Counted from the first letter of the stretch, positions 49,099 through 58,547 are shown. The stretch is DNA of 64,000 bases from Flaviaestuariibacter flavus (GCF_004337505.1 NZ_SJZI01000001.1:87977-151976); one strand, 5' to 3'. Translations and numbers: made by a program. The notes: generated by a model not told the origin, from the letters alone.

Positions 49099-50342
49099 TT
49101 GAGGATGAACCGGCGCAGGAAGTTGAGCGCCGCATTGGCAGTGAGCTCCATATTACGGGCGCGGTCGAAGCGGTAGTTGAGCAGCAGGGTATCTGTACGC
49201 TCGCGGTTGCCGACCGCCACCCAGATCGTGCCCACCGGTTTTTCGGGCGTGCCGCCCGTCGGTCCCATGATGCCGGAGGTGGCCAGTGCATAGTCGGTGC
49301 CCAGCACCTGCAGGGCGCCGGCTACCATGGCCCGTACGGTCTCTTCGCTTACGGCGCCATGAGCGCGGAGCGTTTCTGCCGGCACGCCCAATACGTGTTC
49401 CTTAATATCGTTGGCATAGGCCACCACGCCGCCCAGGAAAATGGCCGAGGCGCCTGCCGGCTCGGTGAGGAGGCGCGCCAGGTAACCTCCCGTGCAACTC
49501 TCCGCTGTGCCCACCGTTCGGCCGCGTGCCTTCAGCACCCGGTGCAGCGCCTCAGGGAGGGAAATATCTTCGTCCGCAACCAGCCATTCGCGCACCTGGT
49601 GCTTCAGTTCGTTAAACTGCCGGTCAAGTTCCGTTTCAACTGCGGTGGCATCGTCGCCACGGGCGGTCAGCCGCAGGCGCACGAGGCCGTAGGAGGGGAG
49701 GTAGGCCAGCTTGATCCACGATGGCAGCGCTGCTTCAAAGTCAGCGATATGCGCCGCCAGGTCCGACTCGCCCTTGCCTGCCGTGAGCGCGGTGCGGTGG
49801 CTGATCCCGGGCAGCGTAAAACGTTCTTTCAGTCGGGGCAGCACACTATCGGTGATAAGGCCTTTCATTTCGTGCGGAACGCCGGGCAGCGATACATATA
49901 CGACGCCATCTTTTTCAAACCACATCCCCGGCGCGGTGCCGCGCCGGTTGGGCAGCACGGTGCAGTTGTCGGGCACCTCGGCCTGCTTCAGGTTTACTTC
50001 CGAGGGCTTCCGCCCGAAACGCGAGAAGATATCGTGCACATTCTGCAAGGCGTCTTCGTCGACGCGGACGCCCGCAGCAAAGTAATCACGCAGGGCGGGC
50101 TTGGTGATGTCGTCGGCGGTAGGACCCAGTCCACCGGTGATGATGAGGATATCGTTTTCACGACTCTCGGCCTCCAGCGCCTGCAGGATCTCGTCGCGCA
50201 GGTCGCCGACCGCCACGCGGCGCTTCAGCCAGATGCCCGCGCGGTTCAGCTCCTGCCCGATGAAAGCGCTGTTGGTGTCGATGGTCTGCCCGATCAGGAG
50301 CTCGTCGCCGATGGTGATGATGGAAGCGGAGATGGGTTTCAT
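49089..50342 (-). CDS. cinA: CinA-family protein (nicotinamide-nucleotide amidohydrolase)
   Basis: This 417-residue protein has an N-terminal MoaB/Mog-like COG1058 domain (1-170: ASIITIGDELLIGQTIDTNSAFIGQELN, IITGGLGPTADDITKPAL), a middle linker, and a C-terminal amidase domain (about 258-415: TVGTAESCTGGYLARLLTEPAGAS with the catalytic Ser, then GPTGGTPEKPVGTIWVAVG). It recycles pyridine nucleotides by converting NMN to NaMN, and the N-terminal domain hydrolyses ADP-ribose in related proteins. It is divergent from dacB. Confidence 0.94.
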   Translation of the reverse strand: MKPISASIITIGDELLIGQTIDTNSAFIGQELNRAGIWLKRRVAVGDLRDEILQALEAESRENDILIITGGLGPTADDITKPALRDYFAAGVRVDEDALQNVHDIFSRFGRKPSEVNLKQAEVPDNCTVLPNRRGTAPGMWFEKDGVVYVSLPGVPHEMKGLITDSVLPRLKERFTLPGISHRTALTAGKGESDLAAHIADFEAALPSWIKLAYLPSYGLVRLRLTARGDDATAVETELDRQFNELKHQVREWLVADEDISLPEALHRVLKARGRTVGTAESCTGGYLARLLTEPAGASAIFLGGVVAYANDIKEHVLGVPAETLRAHGAVSEETVRAMVAGALQVLGTDYALATSGIMGPTGGTPEKPVGTIWVAVGNRERTDTLLLNYRFDRARNMELTANAALNFLRRFILNDL

Positions 50343-50438
50343 GGACGCAAGATAACGAGAGGGAAATCTTTCAATCGCGGATCTCAGGATCCTGGATCTA
50401 CCGTTCGCGGATTCCTCGCGCTTGGCTAACTTCGGCGC

Positions 50439-51845
50439 ATGCGATTGAACGTTATTCCGGTTTTTTTGATCGGCACGCTGGCTTATTCGACGGCGGCCGG
50501 CCAGCCCGTTGCCGAGCGCCTGGCACGCGCCTGGCAGCGCTTTGAAGGTGATTCGCAGATGCGGTCGGCGATGGCTTCGCTCTACGTGGAAGAAGCAGGT
50601 GGCGGCACCGTGGTTTTTGAGAAAAATGCTTACACCGGCCTGGCAACGGCTTCCACCCTGAAGGTCGTCACGGCGGCCAGCGCCTATGAGCTTTTGGGAA
50701 AAGACTTCCGGTATACCACCCGGCTCGCATACGACGGGAAGATCGAAAAAGGAATGCTTCGCGGAAACCTCTATGTGATCGGCTCCGGCGACCCGAGCCT
50801 TGGCAGCTGGCGCTGGAAAGAAACCGGTACCGATTCGGTGATGGCCCGGATGGCGCGGGCGGTGCGTAGCCAGGGCATCCGGACTTATTCCGGCTTATCG
50901 ATCGTGGCTCCCGGCTGGAACGAAGAAGCGATCCCCGACGGCTGGACCTGGAATGACATCGGCCAATACTACGGAGCCGGCAGCACCGGCCTTACCTGGC
51001 ACGAGAACCAGTTCGATATGAAACTGCAGCCGGGGACCAAAGCCGGCGATTCCATACGACTGCTGGAAGCAAAGCCCGACCCGGTGCAGCCGGTACGCAT
51101 TGCCGCTGTCACGGGCGCGGCAGGCAGCGGCGACGACAGCTATCTCTATCACGCCATCGGGATAAGCGGTGCTTCGTGGGGGATGGGGCCAACGCTGCGG
51201 GGCAGCATCGGCGCCGGTAAAGTGATCACCGTTTCAGGCTCATTGCCCAATCCCGTGGCTACGTTCGCGCAGGAGTTCCGCCTGCAACTCCGGAATACGG
51301 CCCAACAATCAGGCGGGCCGCTGATGGCGCCAACCGCCGATACGGCGAAAATGACCGTTTTTTACCGCGGGCAATCACCGCCGCTCGACAGCCTGGTATA
51401 CTGGTTCCTGCGCCGCAGTATCAACCTGTATGGTGAAGCTTTCCTGAAAACCATTGCCCTGGAGCAAAGCACAAGCGCATCGACGGTAAAGGGCGCCCAG
51501 CTGGTCCGCGACTTCTGGAAGGAAAAAGGTATCGACCCGGTGGAGCTGCGCCTTCGCGACGGCTCCGGCCTTTCACCGGAAACCCGCGTCACTACGCATG
51601 CGCAGGTGCAGGTGCTGCAGTATGCGCGGAAGCAGTCGTGGTTCGGTGGCTATTATACCGGCTTCCCCGTTTACAACGACATGAAAATGAAAAGCGGCAC
51701 GATCAGCGCGGTCAAAGGCTTTTGCGGCTTTCACAAATCGAAAGACGGGAAAGAATACGTTTTTTCATTCCTGGTCAACAACTACAACGGCCGCGAAAGC
51801 AGCATCGTGCAAAAGATGTATGCGGTGCTGAACGAGCTTAAGTAG
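50439..51845 (+). CDS. dacB: D-alanyl-D-alanine carboxypeptidase/endopeptidase (PBP4, S13)
   Basis: This 468-residue protein has a signal peptide at 1-21 (cleavage near TAAGQ). The catalytic S72-x-x-K75 lies in ASTLKVVTAASAYELLG; the S13 family insert domain follows (about 100-280); GSGLSPE stands at the SxN position and KMKSGTISAVKG is the KTG-type motif. It trims or cleaves peptide cross-links of murein in the periplasm. Confidence 0.92.
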   Translation: MRLNVIPVFLIGTLAYSTAAGQPVAERLARAWQRFEGDSQMRSAMASLYVEEAGGGTVVFEKNAYTGLATASTLKVVTAASAYELLGKDFRYTTRLAYDGKIEKGMLRGNLYVIGSGDPSLGSWRWKETGTDSVMARMARAVRSQGIRTYSGLSIVAPGWNEEAIPDGWTWNDIGQYYGAGSTGLTWHENQFDMKLQPGTKAGDSIRLLEAKPDPVQPVRIAAVTGAAGSGDDSYLYHAIGISGASWGMGPTLRGSIGAGKVITVSGSLPNPVATFAQEFRLQLRNTAQQSGGPLMAPTADTAKMTVFYRGQSPPLDSLVYWFLRRSINLYGEAFLKTIALEQSTSASTVKGAQLVRDFWKEKGIDPVELRLRDGSGLSPETRVTTHAQVQVLQYARKQSWFGGYYTGFPVYNDMKMKSGTISAVKGFCGFHKSKDGKEYVFSFLVNNYNGRESSIVQKMYAVLNELK

Positions 51846-51848
51846 ACG

Positions 51849-51890
51849 TTTGATGCGAGATGCCAGACGTCAGATTTCTGGTGACTGGTA
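51849..51890. repeat. Degenerate heptamer array after dacB
   Basis: Six 7-bp units in phase (TTTGATG, CGAGATG, CCAGACG, TCAGATT, TCTGGTG, ACTGGTA) start four bases after the dacB stop. The consensus resembles the TCTGATG units at 45982-45995. Confidence 0.6.
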
Positions 51891-51965
51891 TCGTAGTTGG
51901 ATAGGCTTTGCGAATAACATTAAACCGATTAACGACCTGGCTACTTAACCAATTGACTTCTTATT

Positions 51966-52394
51966 ATGGCTGAACAAAACTACAAGAACCACTCCCGCCT
52001 GAGCAGCGGCTACCACGGTGTTACCCTGGGCCTGATCGTGATCTTCGTTGTCGGGTCCATCCGGTACCTCGTGCGGGAAGAGACGGCCGATAAGTATCCC
52101 GCGGTGTTATTCGTTTTACTTTCGGTGATCCTCCTGCTGCTGTTTGTTTTCATCCGCAGCTTTGCTTTGAAAGCACAGGACCGTGCCATCCGCGCCGAAG
52201 AAAGCTTGCGTTATTTCATCCTCACCGGCAAGCGGCTCGACCCTTCGTTGCGCGTCGGCCAGGTGATCGCACTGCGTTTTGCATCAGATGAAGAATTGCC
52301 GGCCCTTGCCGAGCGGGCGCTCCGGGAGCAGCTTGGCAACAAGCAGATCAAGGAAGCGATAAAGAGCTGGAGAGCCGATTATCACCGGGTCTGA
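51966..52394 (+). CDS. DUF6526 membrane protein
   Basis: This 142-residue protein has two membrane helices (about 20-36 and 44-66) joined by a short loop, then a soluble C-terminal part with KAQDRAIRAEESLRYFILTGKRLDP and LRVGQVIALRFASDEELPALAERAL, the pattern of the Bacteroidota DUF6526 family. The function is unknown. Its stop codon is the first three bases of a long inverted repeat. Confidence 0.85.
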   Translation: MAEQNYKNHSRLSSGYHGVTLGLIVIFVVGSIRYLVREETADKYPAVLFVLLSVILLLLFVFIRSFALKAQDRAIRAEESLRYFILTGKRLDPSLRVGQVIALRFASDEELPALAERALREQLGNKQIKEAIKSWRADYHRV

Positions 52395-52612
52395 CCTCAC
52401 CCCCGGCCCCTCTCCGGGACGGAGAGGGGTGCCTCTGTTGGGCATTCGTTACTGTTTGAACCATTACTCTGATTGATGCTCAAAAGCAAAGAGCGGATGC
52501 CGAAGGCATCCGCTCTTTAGTATCAGGTTAAGCAGAAGACTGTTTGAGACTGTGAGAGAAATTGCCGGGAGTCACCCCTCTCTGCTCCGGAGAGGGGCCG
52601 GGGGTGAGGTCA
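52392..52612. repeat. Inverted repeat pair (about 40 bp each) that supplies both flanking stop codons
   Basis: 52392-52431 and 52573-52612 are inverted copies beginning TGACCTCACCCCCGGCCCCT, with only the few bases around the small inner hairpin differing. The DUF6526 stop (52392-52394) and the doxX stop (52610-52612) are the first codon of each arm. Each arm itself contains a short CTCTCC..GGAGAG hairpin. The 141 bp between them hold the terminator at 52488-52518. Confidence 0.8.
52488..52518. terminator. Bidirectional terminator in the DUF6526/doxX gap
   Basis: The perfect stem GAGCGGATGCC (52491-52501) / GGCATCCGCTC (52505-52515) has a 3-nt loop with A3 before and T3 after. Confidence 0.8.
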
Positions 52613-53017
52613 TTTGCCCAGAAACCGGTCCAGGCTCACTTTGCCGGGGCCCAGCAGCAGCACCGCCAGGTAAATGCCGAGGAAAAGCGCCGCGGTTTGC
52701 CCGTCGCCGAAGAACTGGCCGCCGTGTGCCTTGAAGAGCGCCACGAGCATAGTTACGATCAGCGGGATGGAAGCAAGGCGGGTGAAAAGACCCATGATCA
52801 GGAAGGCAGAGCAGAAGAACTCGGCAAAGACAACGAGCGCAAGGGCCACGGTAGTGCCGGTGCCGAAGGGGTCCATGAACTTGCCGGATTTTTCTGAAAA
52901 ATGAGCCAGCTTGTCGAAGCCATGCGGGATCATCAGGATGCCGCCGGTGAGGCGTAGCAGGAGGGTGCCTATGGTGAATGCCGAGTCGGAGGTGCGGGTA
53001 CTGAATAGTTTTTTCAT
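52610..53017 (-). CDS. DoxX-family membrane protein
   Basis: This protein has 135 residues from ATG 53017 (MKKLFSTRTSDSAFTIGTLL). Four helices carry the DoxX pattern RLTGGILMIPHGFDKLAHF, LVVFAEFFCSAFLIMGLFTRLASIPLIVTM and GPGKVSLDRFLGK at the end. Members act in thiol/redox homeostasis or as quinone-linked subunits; the specific role is unknown. Confidence 0.9.
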   Translation of the reverse strand: MKKLFSTRTSDSAFTIGTLLLRLTGGILMIPHGFDKLAHFSEKSGKFMDPFGTGTTVALALVVFAEFFCSAFLIMGLFTRLASIPLIVTMLVALFKAHGGQFFGDGQTAALFLGIYLAVLLLGPGKVSLDRFLGK

Positions 53018-53205
53018 AGAGGTGTTTTGGAGCGGCAATGATACGAAGGATCGCTGCCGGAAAAAAGCAGGGCCCTTAACAAAGTTTTGGTAACTCCCGT
53101 TCCCTTATTTTGCGTCCTTTGAAAGCGACCGGTAGGTGGCGGTGATGCTTCACCGATACTAATTCCGGGTCGCCGGCGTTATCACCCTAACGGCAATAGC
53201 AGTCT

Positions 53206-56200
53206 ATGAAGCAACTCCTGTTCGCACCGCTCTTTCTCGCAGCCGCGCTGCACAGCCAGGCCCAGCAGCCCAATGCGCTGCGTACACCGGAAGCGTCGGC
53301 GCTGGCCACCAACACGGCCGACCCGTCCTTCAGTCTTGCCAAAGAGTATTTCCAGAAAGGACAATACAACCTTGCCTGGCCGCTGCTCCGCGACCTGCGC
53401 CGCTCCATCCGCGAAACCGATCGCATCAACCGTGCGCTCGATGTGCAGGATGTGGAATATTACACCATCGCTTCGATGCTGATGCTGGGTGAGCCCCGCG
53501 CCGCGGTGGAGGCCCAGCAATACATCAACGTCACGCGCAACAACGCCCGCGTGCAGCAGATGAACTTCCAGCTCGCCGAATACGAGTTCCGGCAGGGGCA
53601 ATACGCCGAGGCGCTGGCCCACTACGAAGCTGCCGGCACCGCCAACATCTCCGACGCCGAGCTCGGAGCCGCGAAGTTTCACCAGGGCTATGCCTACTTT
53701 ACCCAAAAGCAGTTTGCCGCCGCCAGGCCGCTTTTCGCCGAGGTACGTGCCCGCAAAGACGACCCGAACCGCCTCGATGCGGCCTATTACTACGGCTTTA
53801 TTTCCTTCGCCGACCGCAACTACAGTGAGGCCCTCAACGCTTTCCGCGAAGTGGAAGACCACCCGGTGTACCAGCGCGTTGTACCTTATTACGTAGCCCA
53901 GATCTATTACGTGCAGGGCCGCAAGGAAGAAGCGATCCGCTATGCCGAAGAGAAGATCCGGCAGGGCAAGGCGCAGCAATACGACCTTGAGCTGAAGCAG
54001 CTGCTCGGGCACGCTTATTTTGAAAAAGGCCAGTTCGCCGCGGCGCTGCCTTACCTCGAAGAGTACGTGCGCCGCTCACAAAAGGTACGTCGCGAAGACC
54101 TCTATGAGTTGTCGTATTCTTATTACCAGCAGCCCGATTACAACAAGGCCATCGAAGGCTTCCGCCAGCTTAGCGGCAAGGAAGATTCGCTCAGCCAGCA
54201 TGCCATGTACCTGCTCGGCGACGCTTACCTGAAAACGAACCAGAAAAGCAATGCCCGCAATGCTTTCCTGTTCAGCGCATCCAACAGCTCCAATGCGTCG
54301 CAGCGCGAGATCGCACGCTTCCAGTATGCGAAGCTGTCGTACGAGCTCGGCTACCAGGATGAAGCCCTGCGCAGCCTGCGCTCATTTGTAAATGATTATC
54401 CGGCTTCCCCCTATAATGCAGAGGCAACGGAATTGCTGGTGGCTGCACTCGCCAACACCAACAACTACCGCGATGCACTCACGCTGCTGGAAGGGCTGAA
54501 AAATCCTTCGCCCGGCGCGCGCCGCCTGTTACCCCGCATCCTCTACGGGCGTGCCACCGAGCTGATCAACGACGGGCTGCTGGGTGAAGCCGACGCCCTG
54601 CTCGACCGCGCGTTGCGGGCGCCGGACAATGCCCCGGTACTGCCTTTTGTCAATTTCTGGAAAGGAGAGATCGCCTACCGCGGCAACCGGATTGATGATG
54701 CTATCCGCTATTACACCGCGTATCTCAATGCAGGCGCACCCGCCGGGGGCGATGCCAATGAACGCAACGTAAAATACAACCTGGGCTACAGCTACCTGCG
54801 CAAGGAAAATTACAAGGTGGCGCAATCCTTCTTCGAGCCCCTCGCCCGAAATGTGTCGCTCGGGTCCGATGCTTTGACGCAGGATGCCTACCTGCGTGCC
54901 GCCGACACCTATTTCATGCAAAAGCTGTTTGCGCAGGCCCGCACGATGTACGACAACGTGATCCGCTTCTCATGGCCTGCGGAAGACTATGCTACTTATC
55001 AAAAAGCGCTGATCACCGGCATCACCAACTCGAACGAGAAGATCAGCCTGCTCAATAACCTGATTCGCAAGTTTCCTTCCTCCTCGCTGGTTGACGACGC
55101 CAACATGGAGATCGCCAACACGTATCTCGCCGACGAACGCTACCGCGAGGCGGTGCCCTACCTCGTAACACTTACGAAGGCAAGCGGCAACGCAACCTCG
55201 AAGCCGCAGGTGTACCTGAAGCTGGGCATCGCCTACTTCAACCAGAAGCAGTACAACGAGGCCATCGCGCAGTTCAACACCATCATCACGCAATACAAAG
55301 CTTCGGAGGAAGCCGACGATGCGCTGGAAAACCTGCGGACCATTTACGTGGAGCAAGGTCAGCCGAACGCGTACGTGGATGCGGCACGCCGCGCCGGTAA
55401 GCCGCTGTCGGTGAATGCGGAAGATTCGCTGACCTATTCGGCCGCGCAGCTGCAACTGGAGAACGGCAACACCGCCGCGGCGCAAACACAGCTCGAGGGC
55501 TACCTGCAGCGCTTCGGCACCGGAGCTTACTCCCTCGATGCGCATCACAACCTGGCAGGTATCTACATCAATAAACGCGACTCCGCGGCGGCGCTGCCGC
55601 ACTACGAGGTGGTGGCCGAACGCGCGCCCAACCGCTTTGCCGAAGGCGCGGTGCTACAGGCCGCCCGCATCTATTTCTTCTCCCGTAAAGACTATGCGCA
55701 GGCCGAGAAATATTACCAGCAGCTGAAAGGACTTACCGGCAGCCAGGAAACCCGCCTCGAAGCGATGCGCGGCCTCCTGCGCAGCCAGTACCTGCAGCAG
55801 AAGTGGGCTGATGCTACCGCCAATGCTCGCGACCTGGTGGCCCTCAAAGGCAGCAGCACCGACGATAAGGCACTTGCCAATATGGTGCTTGGCCGCTCCG
55901 GCCAGCTTGCCGGCCAGTGGGATGCCGCCATCACCGCCTTCCGCAACGTCATCGCTGTAAATAAAGCCGCACTTGCCGCCGAAGCGCGCTACGAGATCGC
56001 CGCATCCTACCTCGCGCTCAACCGCGATAAGGATGCCGAGAAGGCCGCCTTCGAAGTGATCAACAAGTCGGGCTCCTACGAGCTGTGGGTGACGAAATCC
56101 TACCTCCTGCTTGGCGACCTGTATTTCCGTCAGAAAGATTACTTCAATGCCAAGGCAACCTTCCAGAGCGTAGCCGACAACAGCACGAACCCCGAGCTGA

Positions 56201-56274
56201 AGGCCGAGGCAACGCGCAAGCTGCAACAGGTGACCGAAGTAGAAGCCGCTAACTCCAAAATCGGCGGACAATGA
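53206..56274 (+). CDS. Exported tetratricopeptide-repeat protein
   Basis: This 1022-residue protein has a signal peptide (1-20, cleavage near HSQAQQ) and then an almost continuous array of TPR/Sel1-like helical repeats (FSLAKEYFQKGQYNLAWPLLRDL, EYEFRQGQYAEALAHYEAAG, YNEAIAQFNTIITQYKASEEADDALENL and many more). It is a periplasmic scaffold. It overlaps the beta-barrel gene downstream by four bases (ATGA). The same trio of a large TPR protein, a TonB-receptor-like barrel and an HU/CCDC81-like protein recurs in Chitinophagales-type genomes, as far as I recall. A role in envelope assembly or outer-membrane transport is likely but not shown. Confidence 0.88.
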   Translation: MKQLLFAPLFLAAALHSQAQQPNALRTPEASALATNTADPSFSLAKEYFQKGQYNLAWPLLRDLRRSIRETDRINRALDVQDVEYYTIASMLMLGEPRAAVEAQQYINVTRNNARVQQMNFQLAEYEFRQGQYAEALAHYEAAGTANISDAELGAAKFHQGYAYFTQKQFAAARPLFAEVRARKDDPNRLDAAYYYGFISFADRNYSEALNAFREVEDHPVYQRVVPYYVAQIYYVQGRKEEAIRYAEEKIRQGKAQQYDLELKQLLGHAYFEKGQFAAALPYLEEYVRRSQKVRREDLYELSYSYYQQPDYNKAIEGFRQLSGKEDSLSQHAMYLLGDAYLKTNQKSNARNAFLFSASNSSNASQREIARFQYAKLSYELGYQDEALRSLRSFVNDYPASPYNAEATELLVAALANTNNYRDALTLLEGLKNPSPGARRLLPRILYGRATELINDGLLGEADALLDRALRAPDNAPVLPFVNFWKGEIAYRGNRIDDAIRYYTAYLNAGAPAGGDANERNVKYNLGYSYLRKENYKVAQSFFEPLARNVSLGSDALTQDAYLRAADTYFMQKLFAQARTMYDNVIRFSWPAEDYATYQKALITGITNSNEKISLLNNLIRKFPSSSLVDDANMEIANTYLADERYREAVPYLVTLTKASGNATSKPQVYLKLGIAYFNQKQYNEAIAQFNTIITQYKASEEADDALENLRTIYVEQGQPNAYVDAARRAGKPLSVNAEDSLTYSAAQLQLENGNTAAAQTQLEGYLQRFGTGAYSLDAHHNLAGIYINKRDSAAALPHYEVVAERAPNRFAEGAVLQAARIYFFSRKDYAQAEKYYQQLKGLTGSQETRLEAMRGLLRSQYLQQKWADATANARDLVALKGSSTDDKALANMVLGRSGQLAGQWDAAITAFRNVIAVNKAALAAEARYEIAASYLALNRDKDAEKAAFEVINKSGSYELWVTKSYLLLGDLYFRQKDYFNAKATFQSVADNSTNPELKAEATRKLQQVTEVEAANSKIGGQ

Positions 56275-57923
56275 TCAAAACAAACAAGATGAAGCGTACG
56301 CTCCTCATAAGCGGTGCCGCCCTCGTGGCCGCCGCGGCATCGGCACAGGATTCCACCCGCCCCCGCGCGGTGAATGTGACCGCCTCCTTCCGGCCCCAGC
56401 TGAAAGAAGCCGCCAAGATCAACTTCAATGCAACGCCGCCCGTGGCCGATACGTCGCGGCCCGTGCTGCAATACCGCATCCCCAACCAGAACCTGCTCTT
56501 CGCCTTCCAGCCCGGATCGCTGAAACCGGTGGCGCTTTCGGTCGACAGCATCCTGAAGTGGGACAACTGGAACTACGTGAAGGCGGGCTATGGTACCCAA
56601 CAGACGCCCTATATTGAAACAGGTCTTTCGATCGGTGATGCATCGAAGGCCGGCTTGAACGTTTACGGTAACTACTTTCAGTCGAAAGGAAAGCTTGCTT
56701 TCCAGGAAATGGCGCACGGGCAGTTCGATGCCGTTGGCCAACTGAAGGCCGGCGCCAACCACGAGGTGACGGCTCGTCTTGGTTTCCAGAACGACCAGTA
56801 TTATCGCTACGGGACGGATTCGGCTGCCCTGGCGCATCTCACCAAAGATTCGCTGTCGCTCCGCTACACCGGTTTCCGGGGACGCATCGGCCTGCGCAAT
56901 ACCAACGTAGGCGCCTATGGCATTTCCTACGCACCCGAGCTGCGTTTCGACGTATTTGGCGACAACCATAACGGCAATGAGACGGCCACTTATTTCAATG
57001 TGCCGCTGCGCAAGACCATCGAGGGCCGTTTTGAAGTGGAACTGGCCCTGGACGGTGGTATTATCAACTACGAGTCGGCCGCCAAGGTGAAGTCGGACAA
57101 CAACTATTTCCAGGTGTCGCCTTCGCTGTTTGTGAAAACGGTAAGCCTGTACCTGCAGGCCGGCATCCGACCTTCGTGGGATAACGGCACTTTCGACCTG
57201 ATGCCCAACGTGCTGGCCGAAGTGGGCACCGCGGATAAGCGGCTCTCTGTAATCGCCGGCTGGACCGGCCGCGTGCGGCCCAACACCTTCCAGTTCCTGG
57301 CGGGCTACAACCCGTGGATCGCGCAGCCCCTGGCCATCAACAACACCCGCATCGAAGAGATCTACGGCGGCATCAAGGGTACCGTCACCGATCATTTCAG
57401 CTACCTGGCGCGTGGCGGCGTCAACCGCCAGGTGAACGCCCCGCTGTTTGTAAACGAAGGCACGGGCAACAATTCTTTCGGCGTGATCTACGAGCCCGAC
57501 ATGCGCACGATCAATGTGCACCTCGAAGCCGGCTATGCCGTGGGTGACCGGTTCAACCTGCGCTCGACACTCGATATGAACCGCTATACGAGCCTCGAAA
57601 CCGAAGAGCGCGCCTGGGGCCTTCCGCGCCTCGAGTTCAACACGGCCCTGCGCCTGCAGGTGCTCCGCGACCTGTACGTGAAGGGAGATGTATGGGCATT
57701 TGATGGTATTTATTGGCGCGATCAGAGCGGCAACACCGGCCGCACGGGTGCTGCTGTGGATGCAAGCGCGGGGCTTGAATTCGCTGTTTATAAGAACATC
57801 AAACTCTGGGCGCAGTTCAACAACCTGTTCAACACGCAGTACCAGCGCTGGAACCAATACAAAACTTATGGCTTCCAGTTCATGGGTGGAGTTGTATTTT
57901 CGTTCGCCCAAAACAAAAAGTAG
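56271..57923 (+). CDS. Outer-membrane beta-barrel protein, TonB-receptor-like without plug
   Basis: This protein has 550 residues from the overlapping ATG 56271; ATG 56289 (MKRTLLISGAALVAAAASAQ) is as likely and begins the signal peptide directly. After cleavage near SAQD the mature protein starts with VNVTASFRPQLKEAAKINF. Many amphipathic strands follow with periodic aromatic residues, and a C-terminal strand FQFMGGVVFSFAQNKK. There is no TonB-box/plug domain and the length is short for a SusC-like receptor. It is the partner of the TPR protein upstream and of the HU-like protein that starts inside its stop codon. Confidence 0.82.
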   Translation: MIKTNKMKRTLLISGAALVAAAASAQDSTRPRAVNVTASFRPQLKEAAKINFNATPPVADTSRPVLQYRIPNQNLLFAFQPGSLKPVALSVDSILKWDNWNYVKAGYGTQQTPYIETGLSIGDASKAGLNVYGNYFQSKGKLAFQEMAHGQFDAVGQLKAGANHEVTARLGFQNDQYYRYGTDSAALAHLTKDSLSLRYTGFRGRIGLRNTNVGAYGISYAPELRFDVFGDNHNGNETATYFNVPLRKTIEGRFEVELALDGGIINYESAAKVKSDNNYFQVSPSLFVKTVSLYLQAGIRPSWDNGTFDLMPNVLAEVGTADKRLSVIAGWTGRVRPNTFQFLAGYNPWIAQPLAINNTRIEEIYGGIKGTVTDHFSYLARGGVNRQVNAPLFVNEGTGNNSFGVIYEPDMRTINVHLEAGYAVGDRFNLRSTLDMNRYTSLETEERAWGLPRLEFNTALRLQVLRDLYVKGDVWAFDGIYWRDQSGNTGRTGAAVDASAGLEFAVYKNIKLWAQFNNLFNTQYQRWNQYKTYGFQFMGGVVFSFAQNKK

Positions 57924-58507
57924 TGCTTGATCTGCTCACTCAATACCTGACACGCGCCCGCAGTGTCACCATTCCGCACCTCGGCTCGCTCACCCTGGAG
58001 GCTTCGCCTGCCACCTGGAGCGTGGCCGACCGCGAGCTGGCCGGCCCGGGCTTTCGCGTGCACGCAGGGGAGGAGCGCCCGGTAGATGATCGGCAGATCG
58101 CCTTTCTTGCCGGCGCGCTGCGCGAAAGCGAGAGCATACTGACTGAAAAACTTTCCGACTTTGGCAGCCGCCTGCACCGCCACCTGCTGCGGGAACCCTT
58201 CCTGTGGCCCGGGGTAGGTCTCTTGCACTGGCAGGACGGACGCCTTGCCCTGCAGCCTGCCACACCGGTGCTGCTGGCGCCACAGCCCGCCGCGCGTGTT
58301 ATTCATGCCGATGCCCGTCATTCCATTCGGGTGGGTGAGCAGGAAGTGTGGTCGGACGCGGAGCAGGCGCCGGAAACCAAAACCCGCCGCAACGAGCTGG
58401 AGTGGCTCGCCTGGCTGCTGGTAGTGCTGGCCGTGCTCTTTATCCTCTGGTGCTTTTACCGGCAGCATTTCTCGGTGCATGCCACCGGGCTTCAGACGGG
58501 CCTCTGA
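57923..58507 (+). CDS. HU/CCDC81-like domain protein with one membrane helix
   Basis: This 194-residue protein starts with GTG at 57923, overlapping the upstream stop (TAGTG). The N-terminal 60 residues (LLTQYLTRARSVTIPHLGSLTLE, FLAGALRESESILTEKL) follow the HU-like CCDC81 pattern that in Bacteroidota precedes SPOR domains. A membrane helix lies at about 165-183 (WLAWLLVVLAVLFILWCFY). The usual C-terminal SPOR peptidoglycan-binding domain is missing; only about ten residues follow the helix. It probably anchors the TPR/barrel system to the inner membrane or to nucleoid-side partners (inference). Confidence 0.65.
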   Translation: MLDLLTQYLTRARSVTIPHLGSLTLEASPATWSVADRELAGPGFRVHAGEERPVDDRQIAFLAGALRESESILTEKLSDFGSRLHRHLLREPFLWPGVGLLHWQDGRLALQPATPVLLAPQPAARVIHADARHSIRVGEQEVWSDAEQAPETKTRRNELEWLAWLLVVLAVLFILWCFYRQHFSVHATGLQTGL

Positions 58508-58547
58508 AGCACTTTTCCTTAATTCGGTCATTGTGCTTCCGCGCCGC

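Noticed and set aside
56139..57911. 590-codon open frame on the minus strand
   Set aside because: It is antisense to the TPR/beta-barrel genes, has no domain pattern and arises from the high-GC third positions of the real genes.
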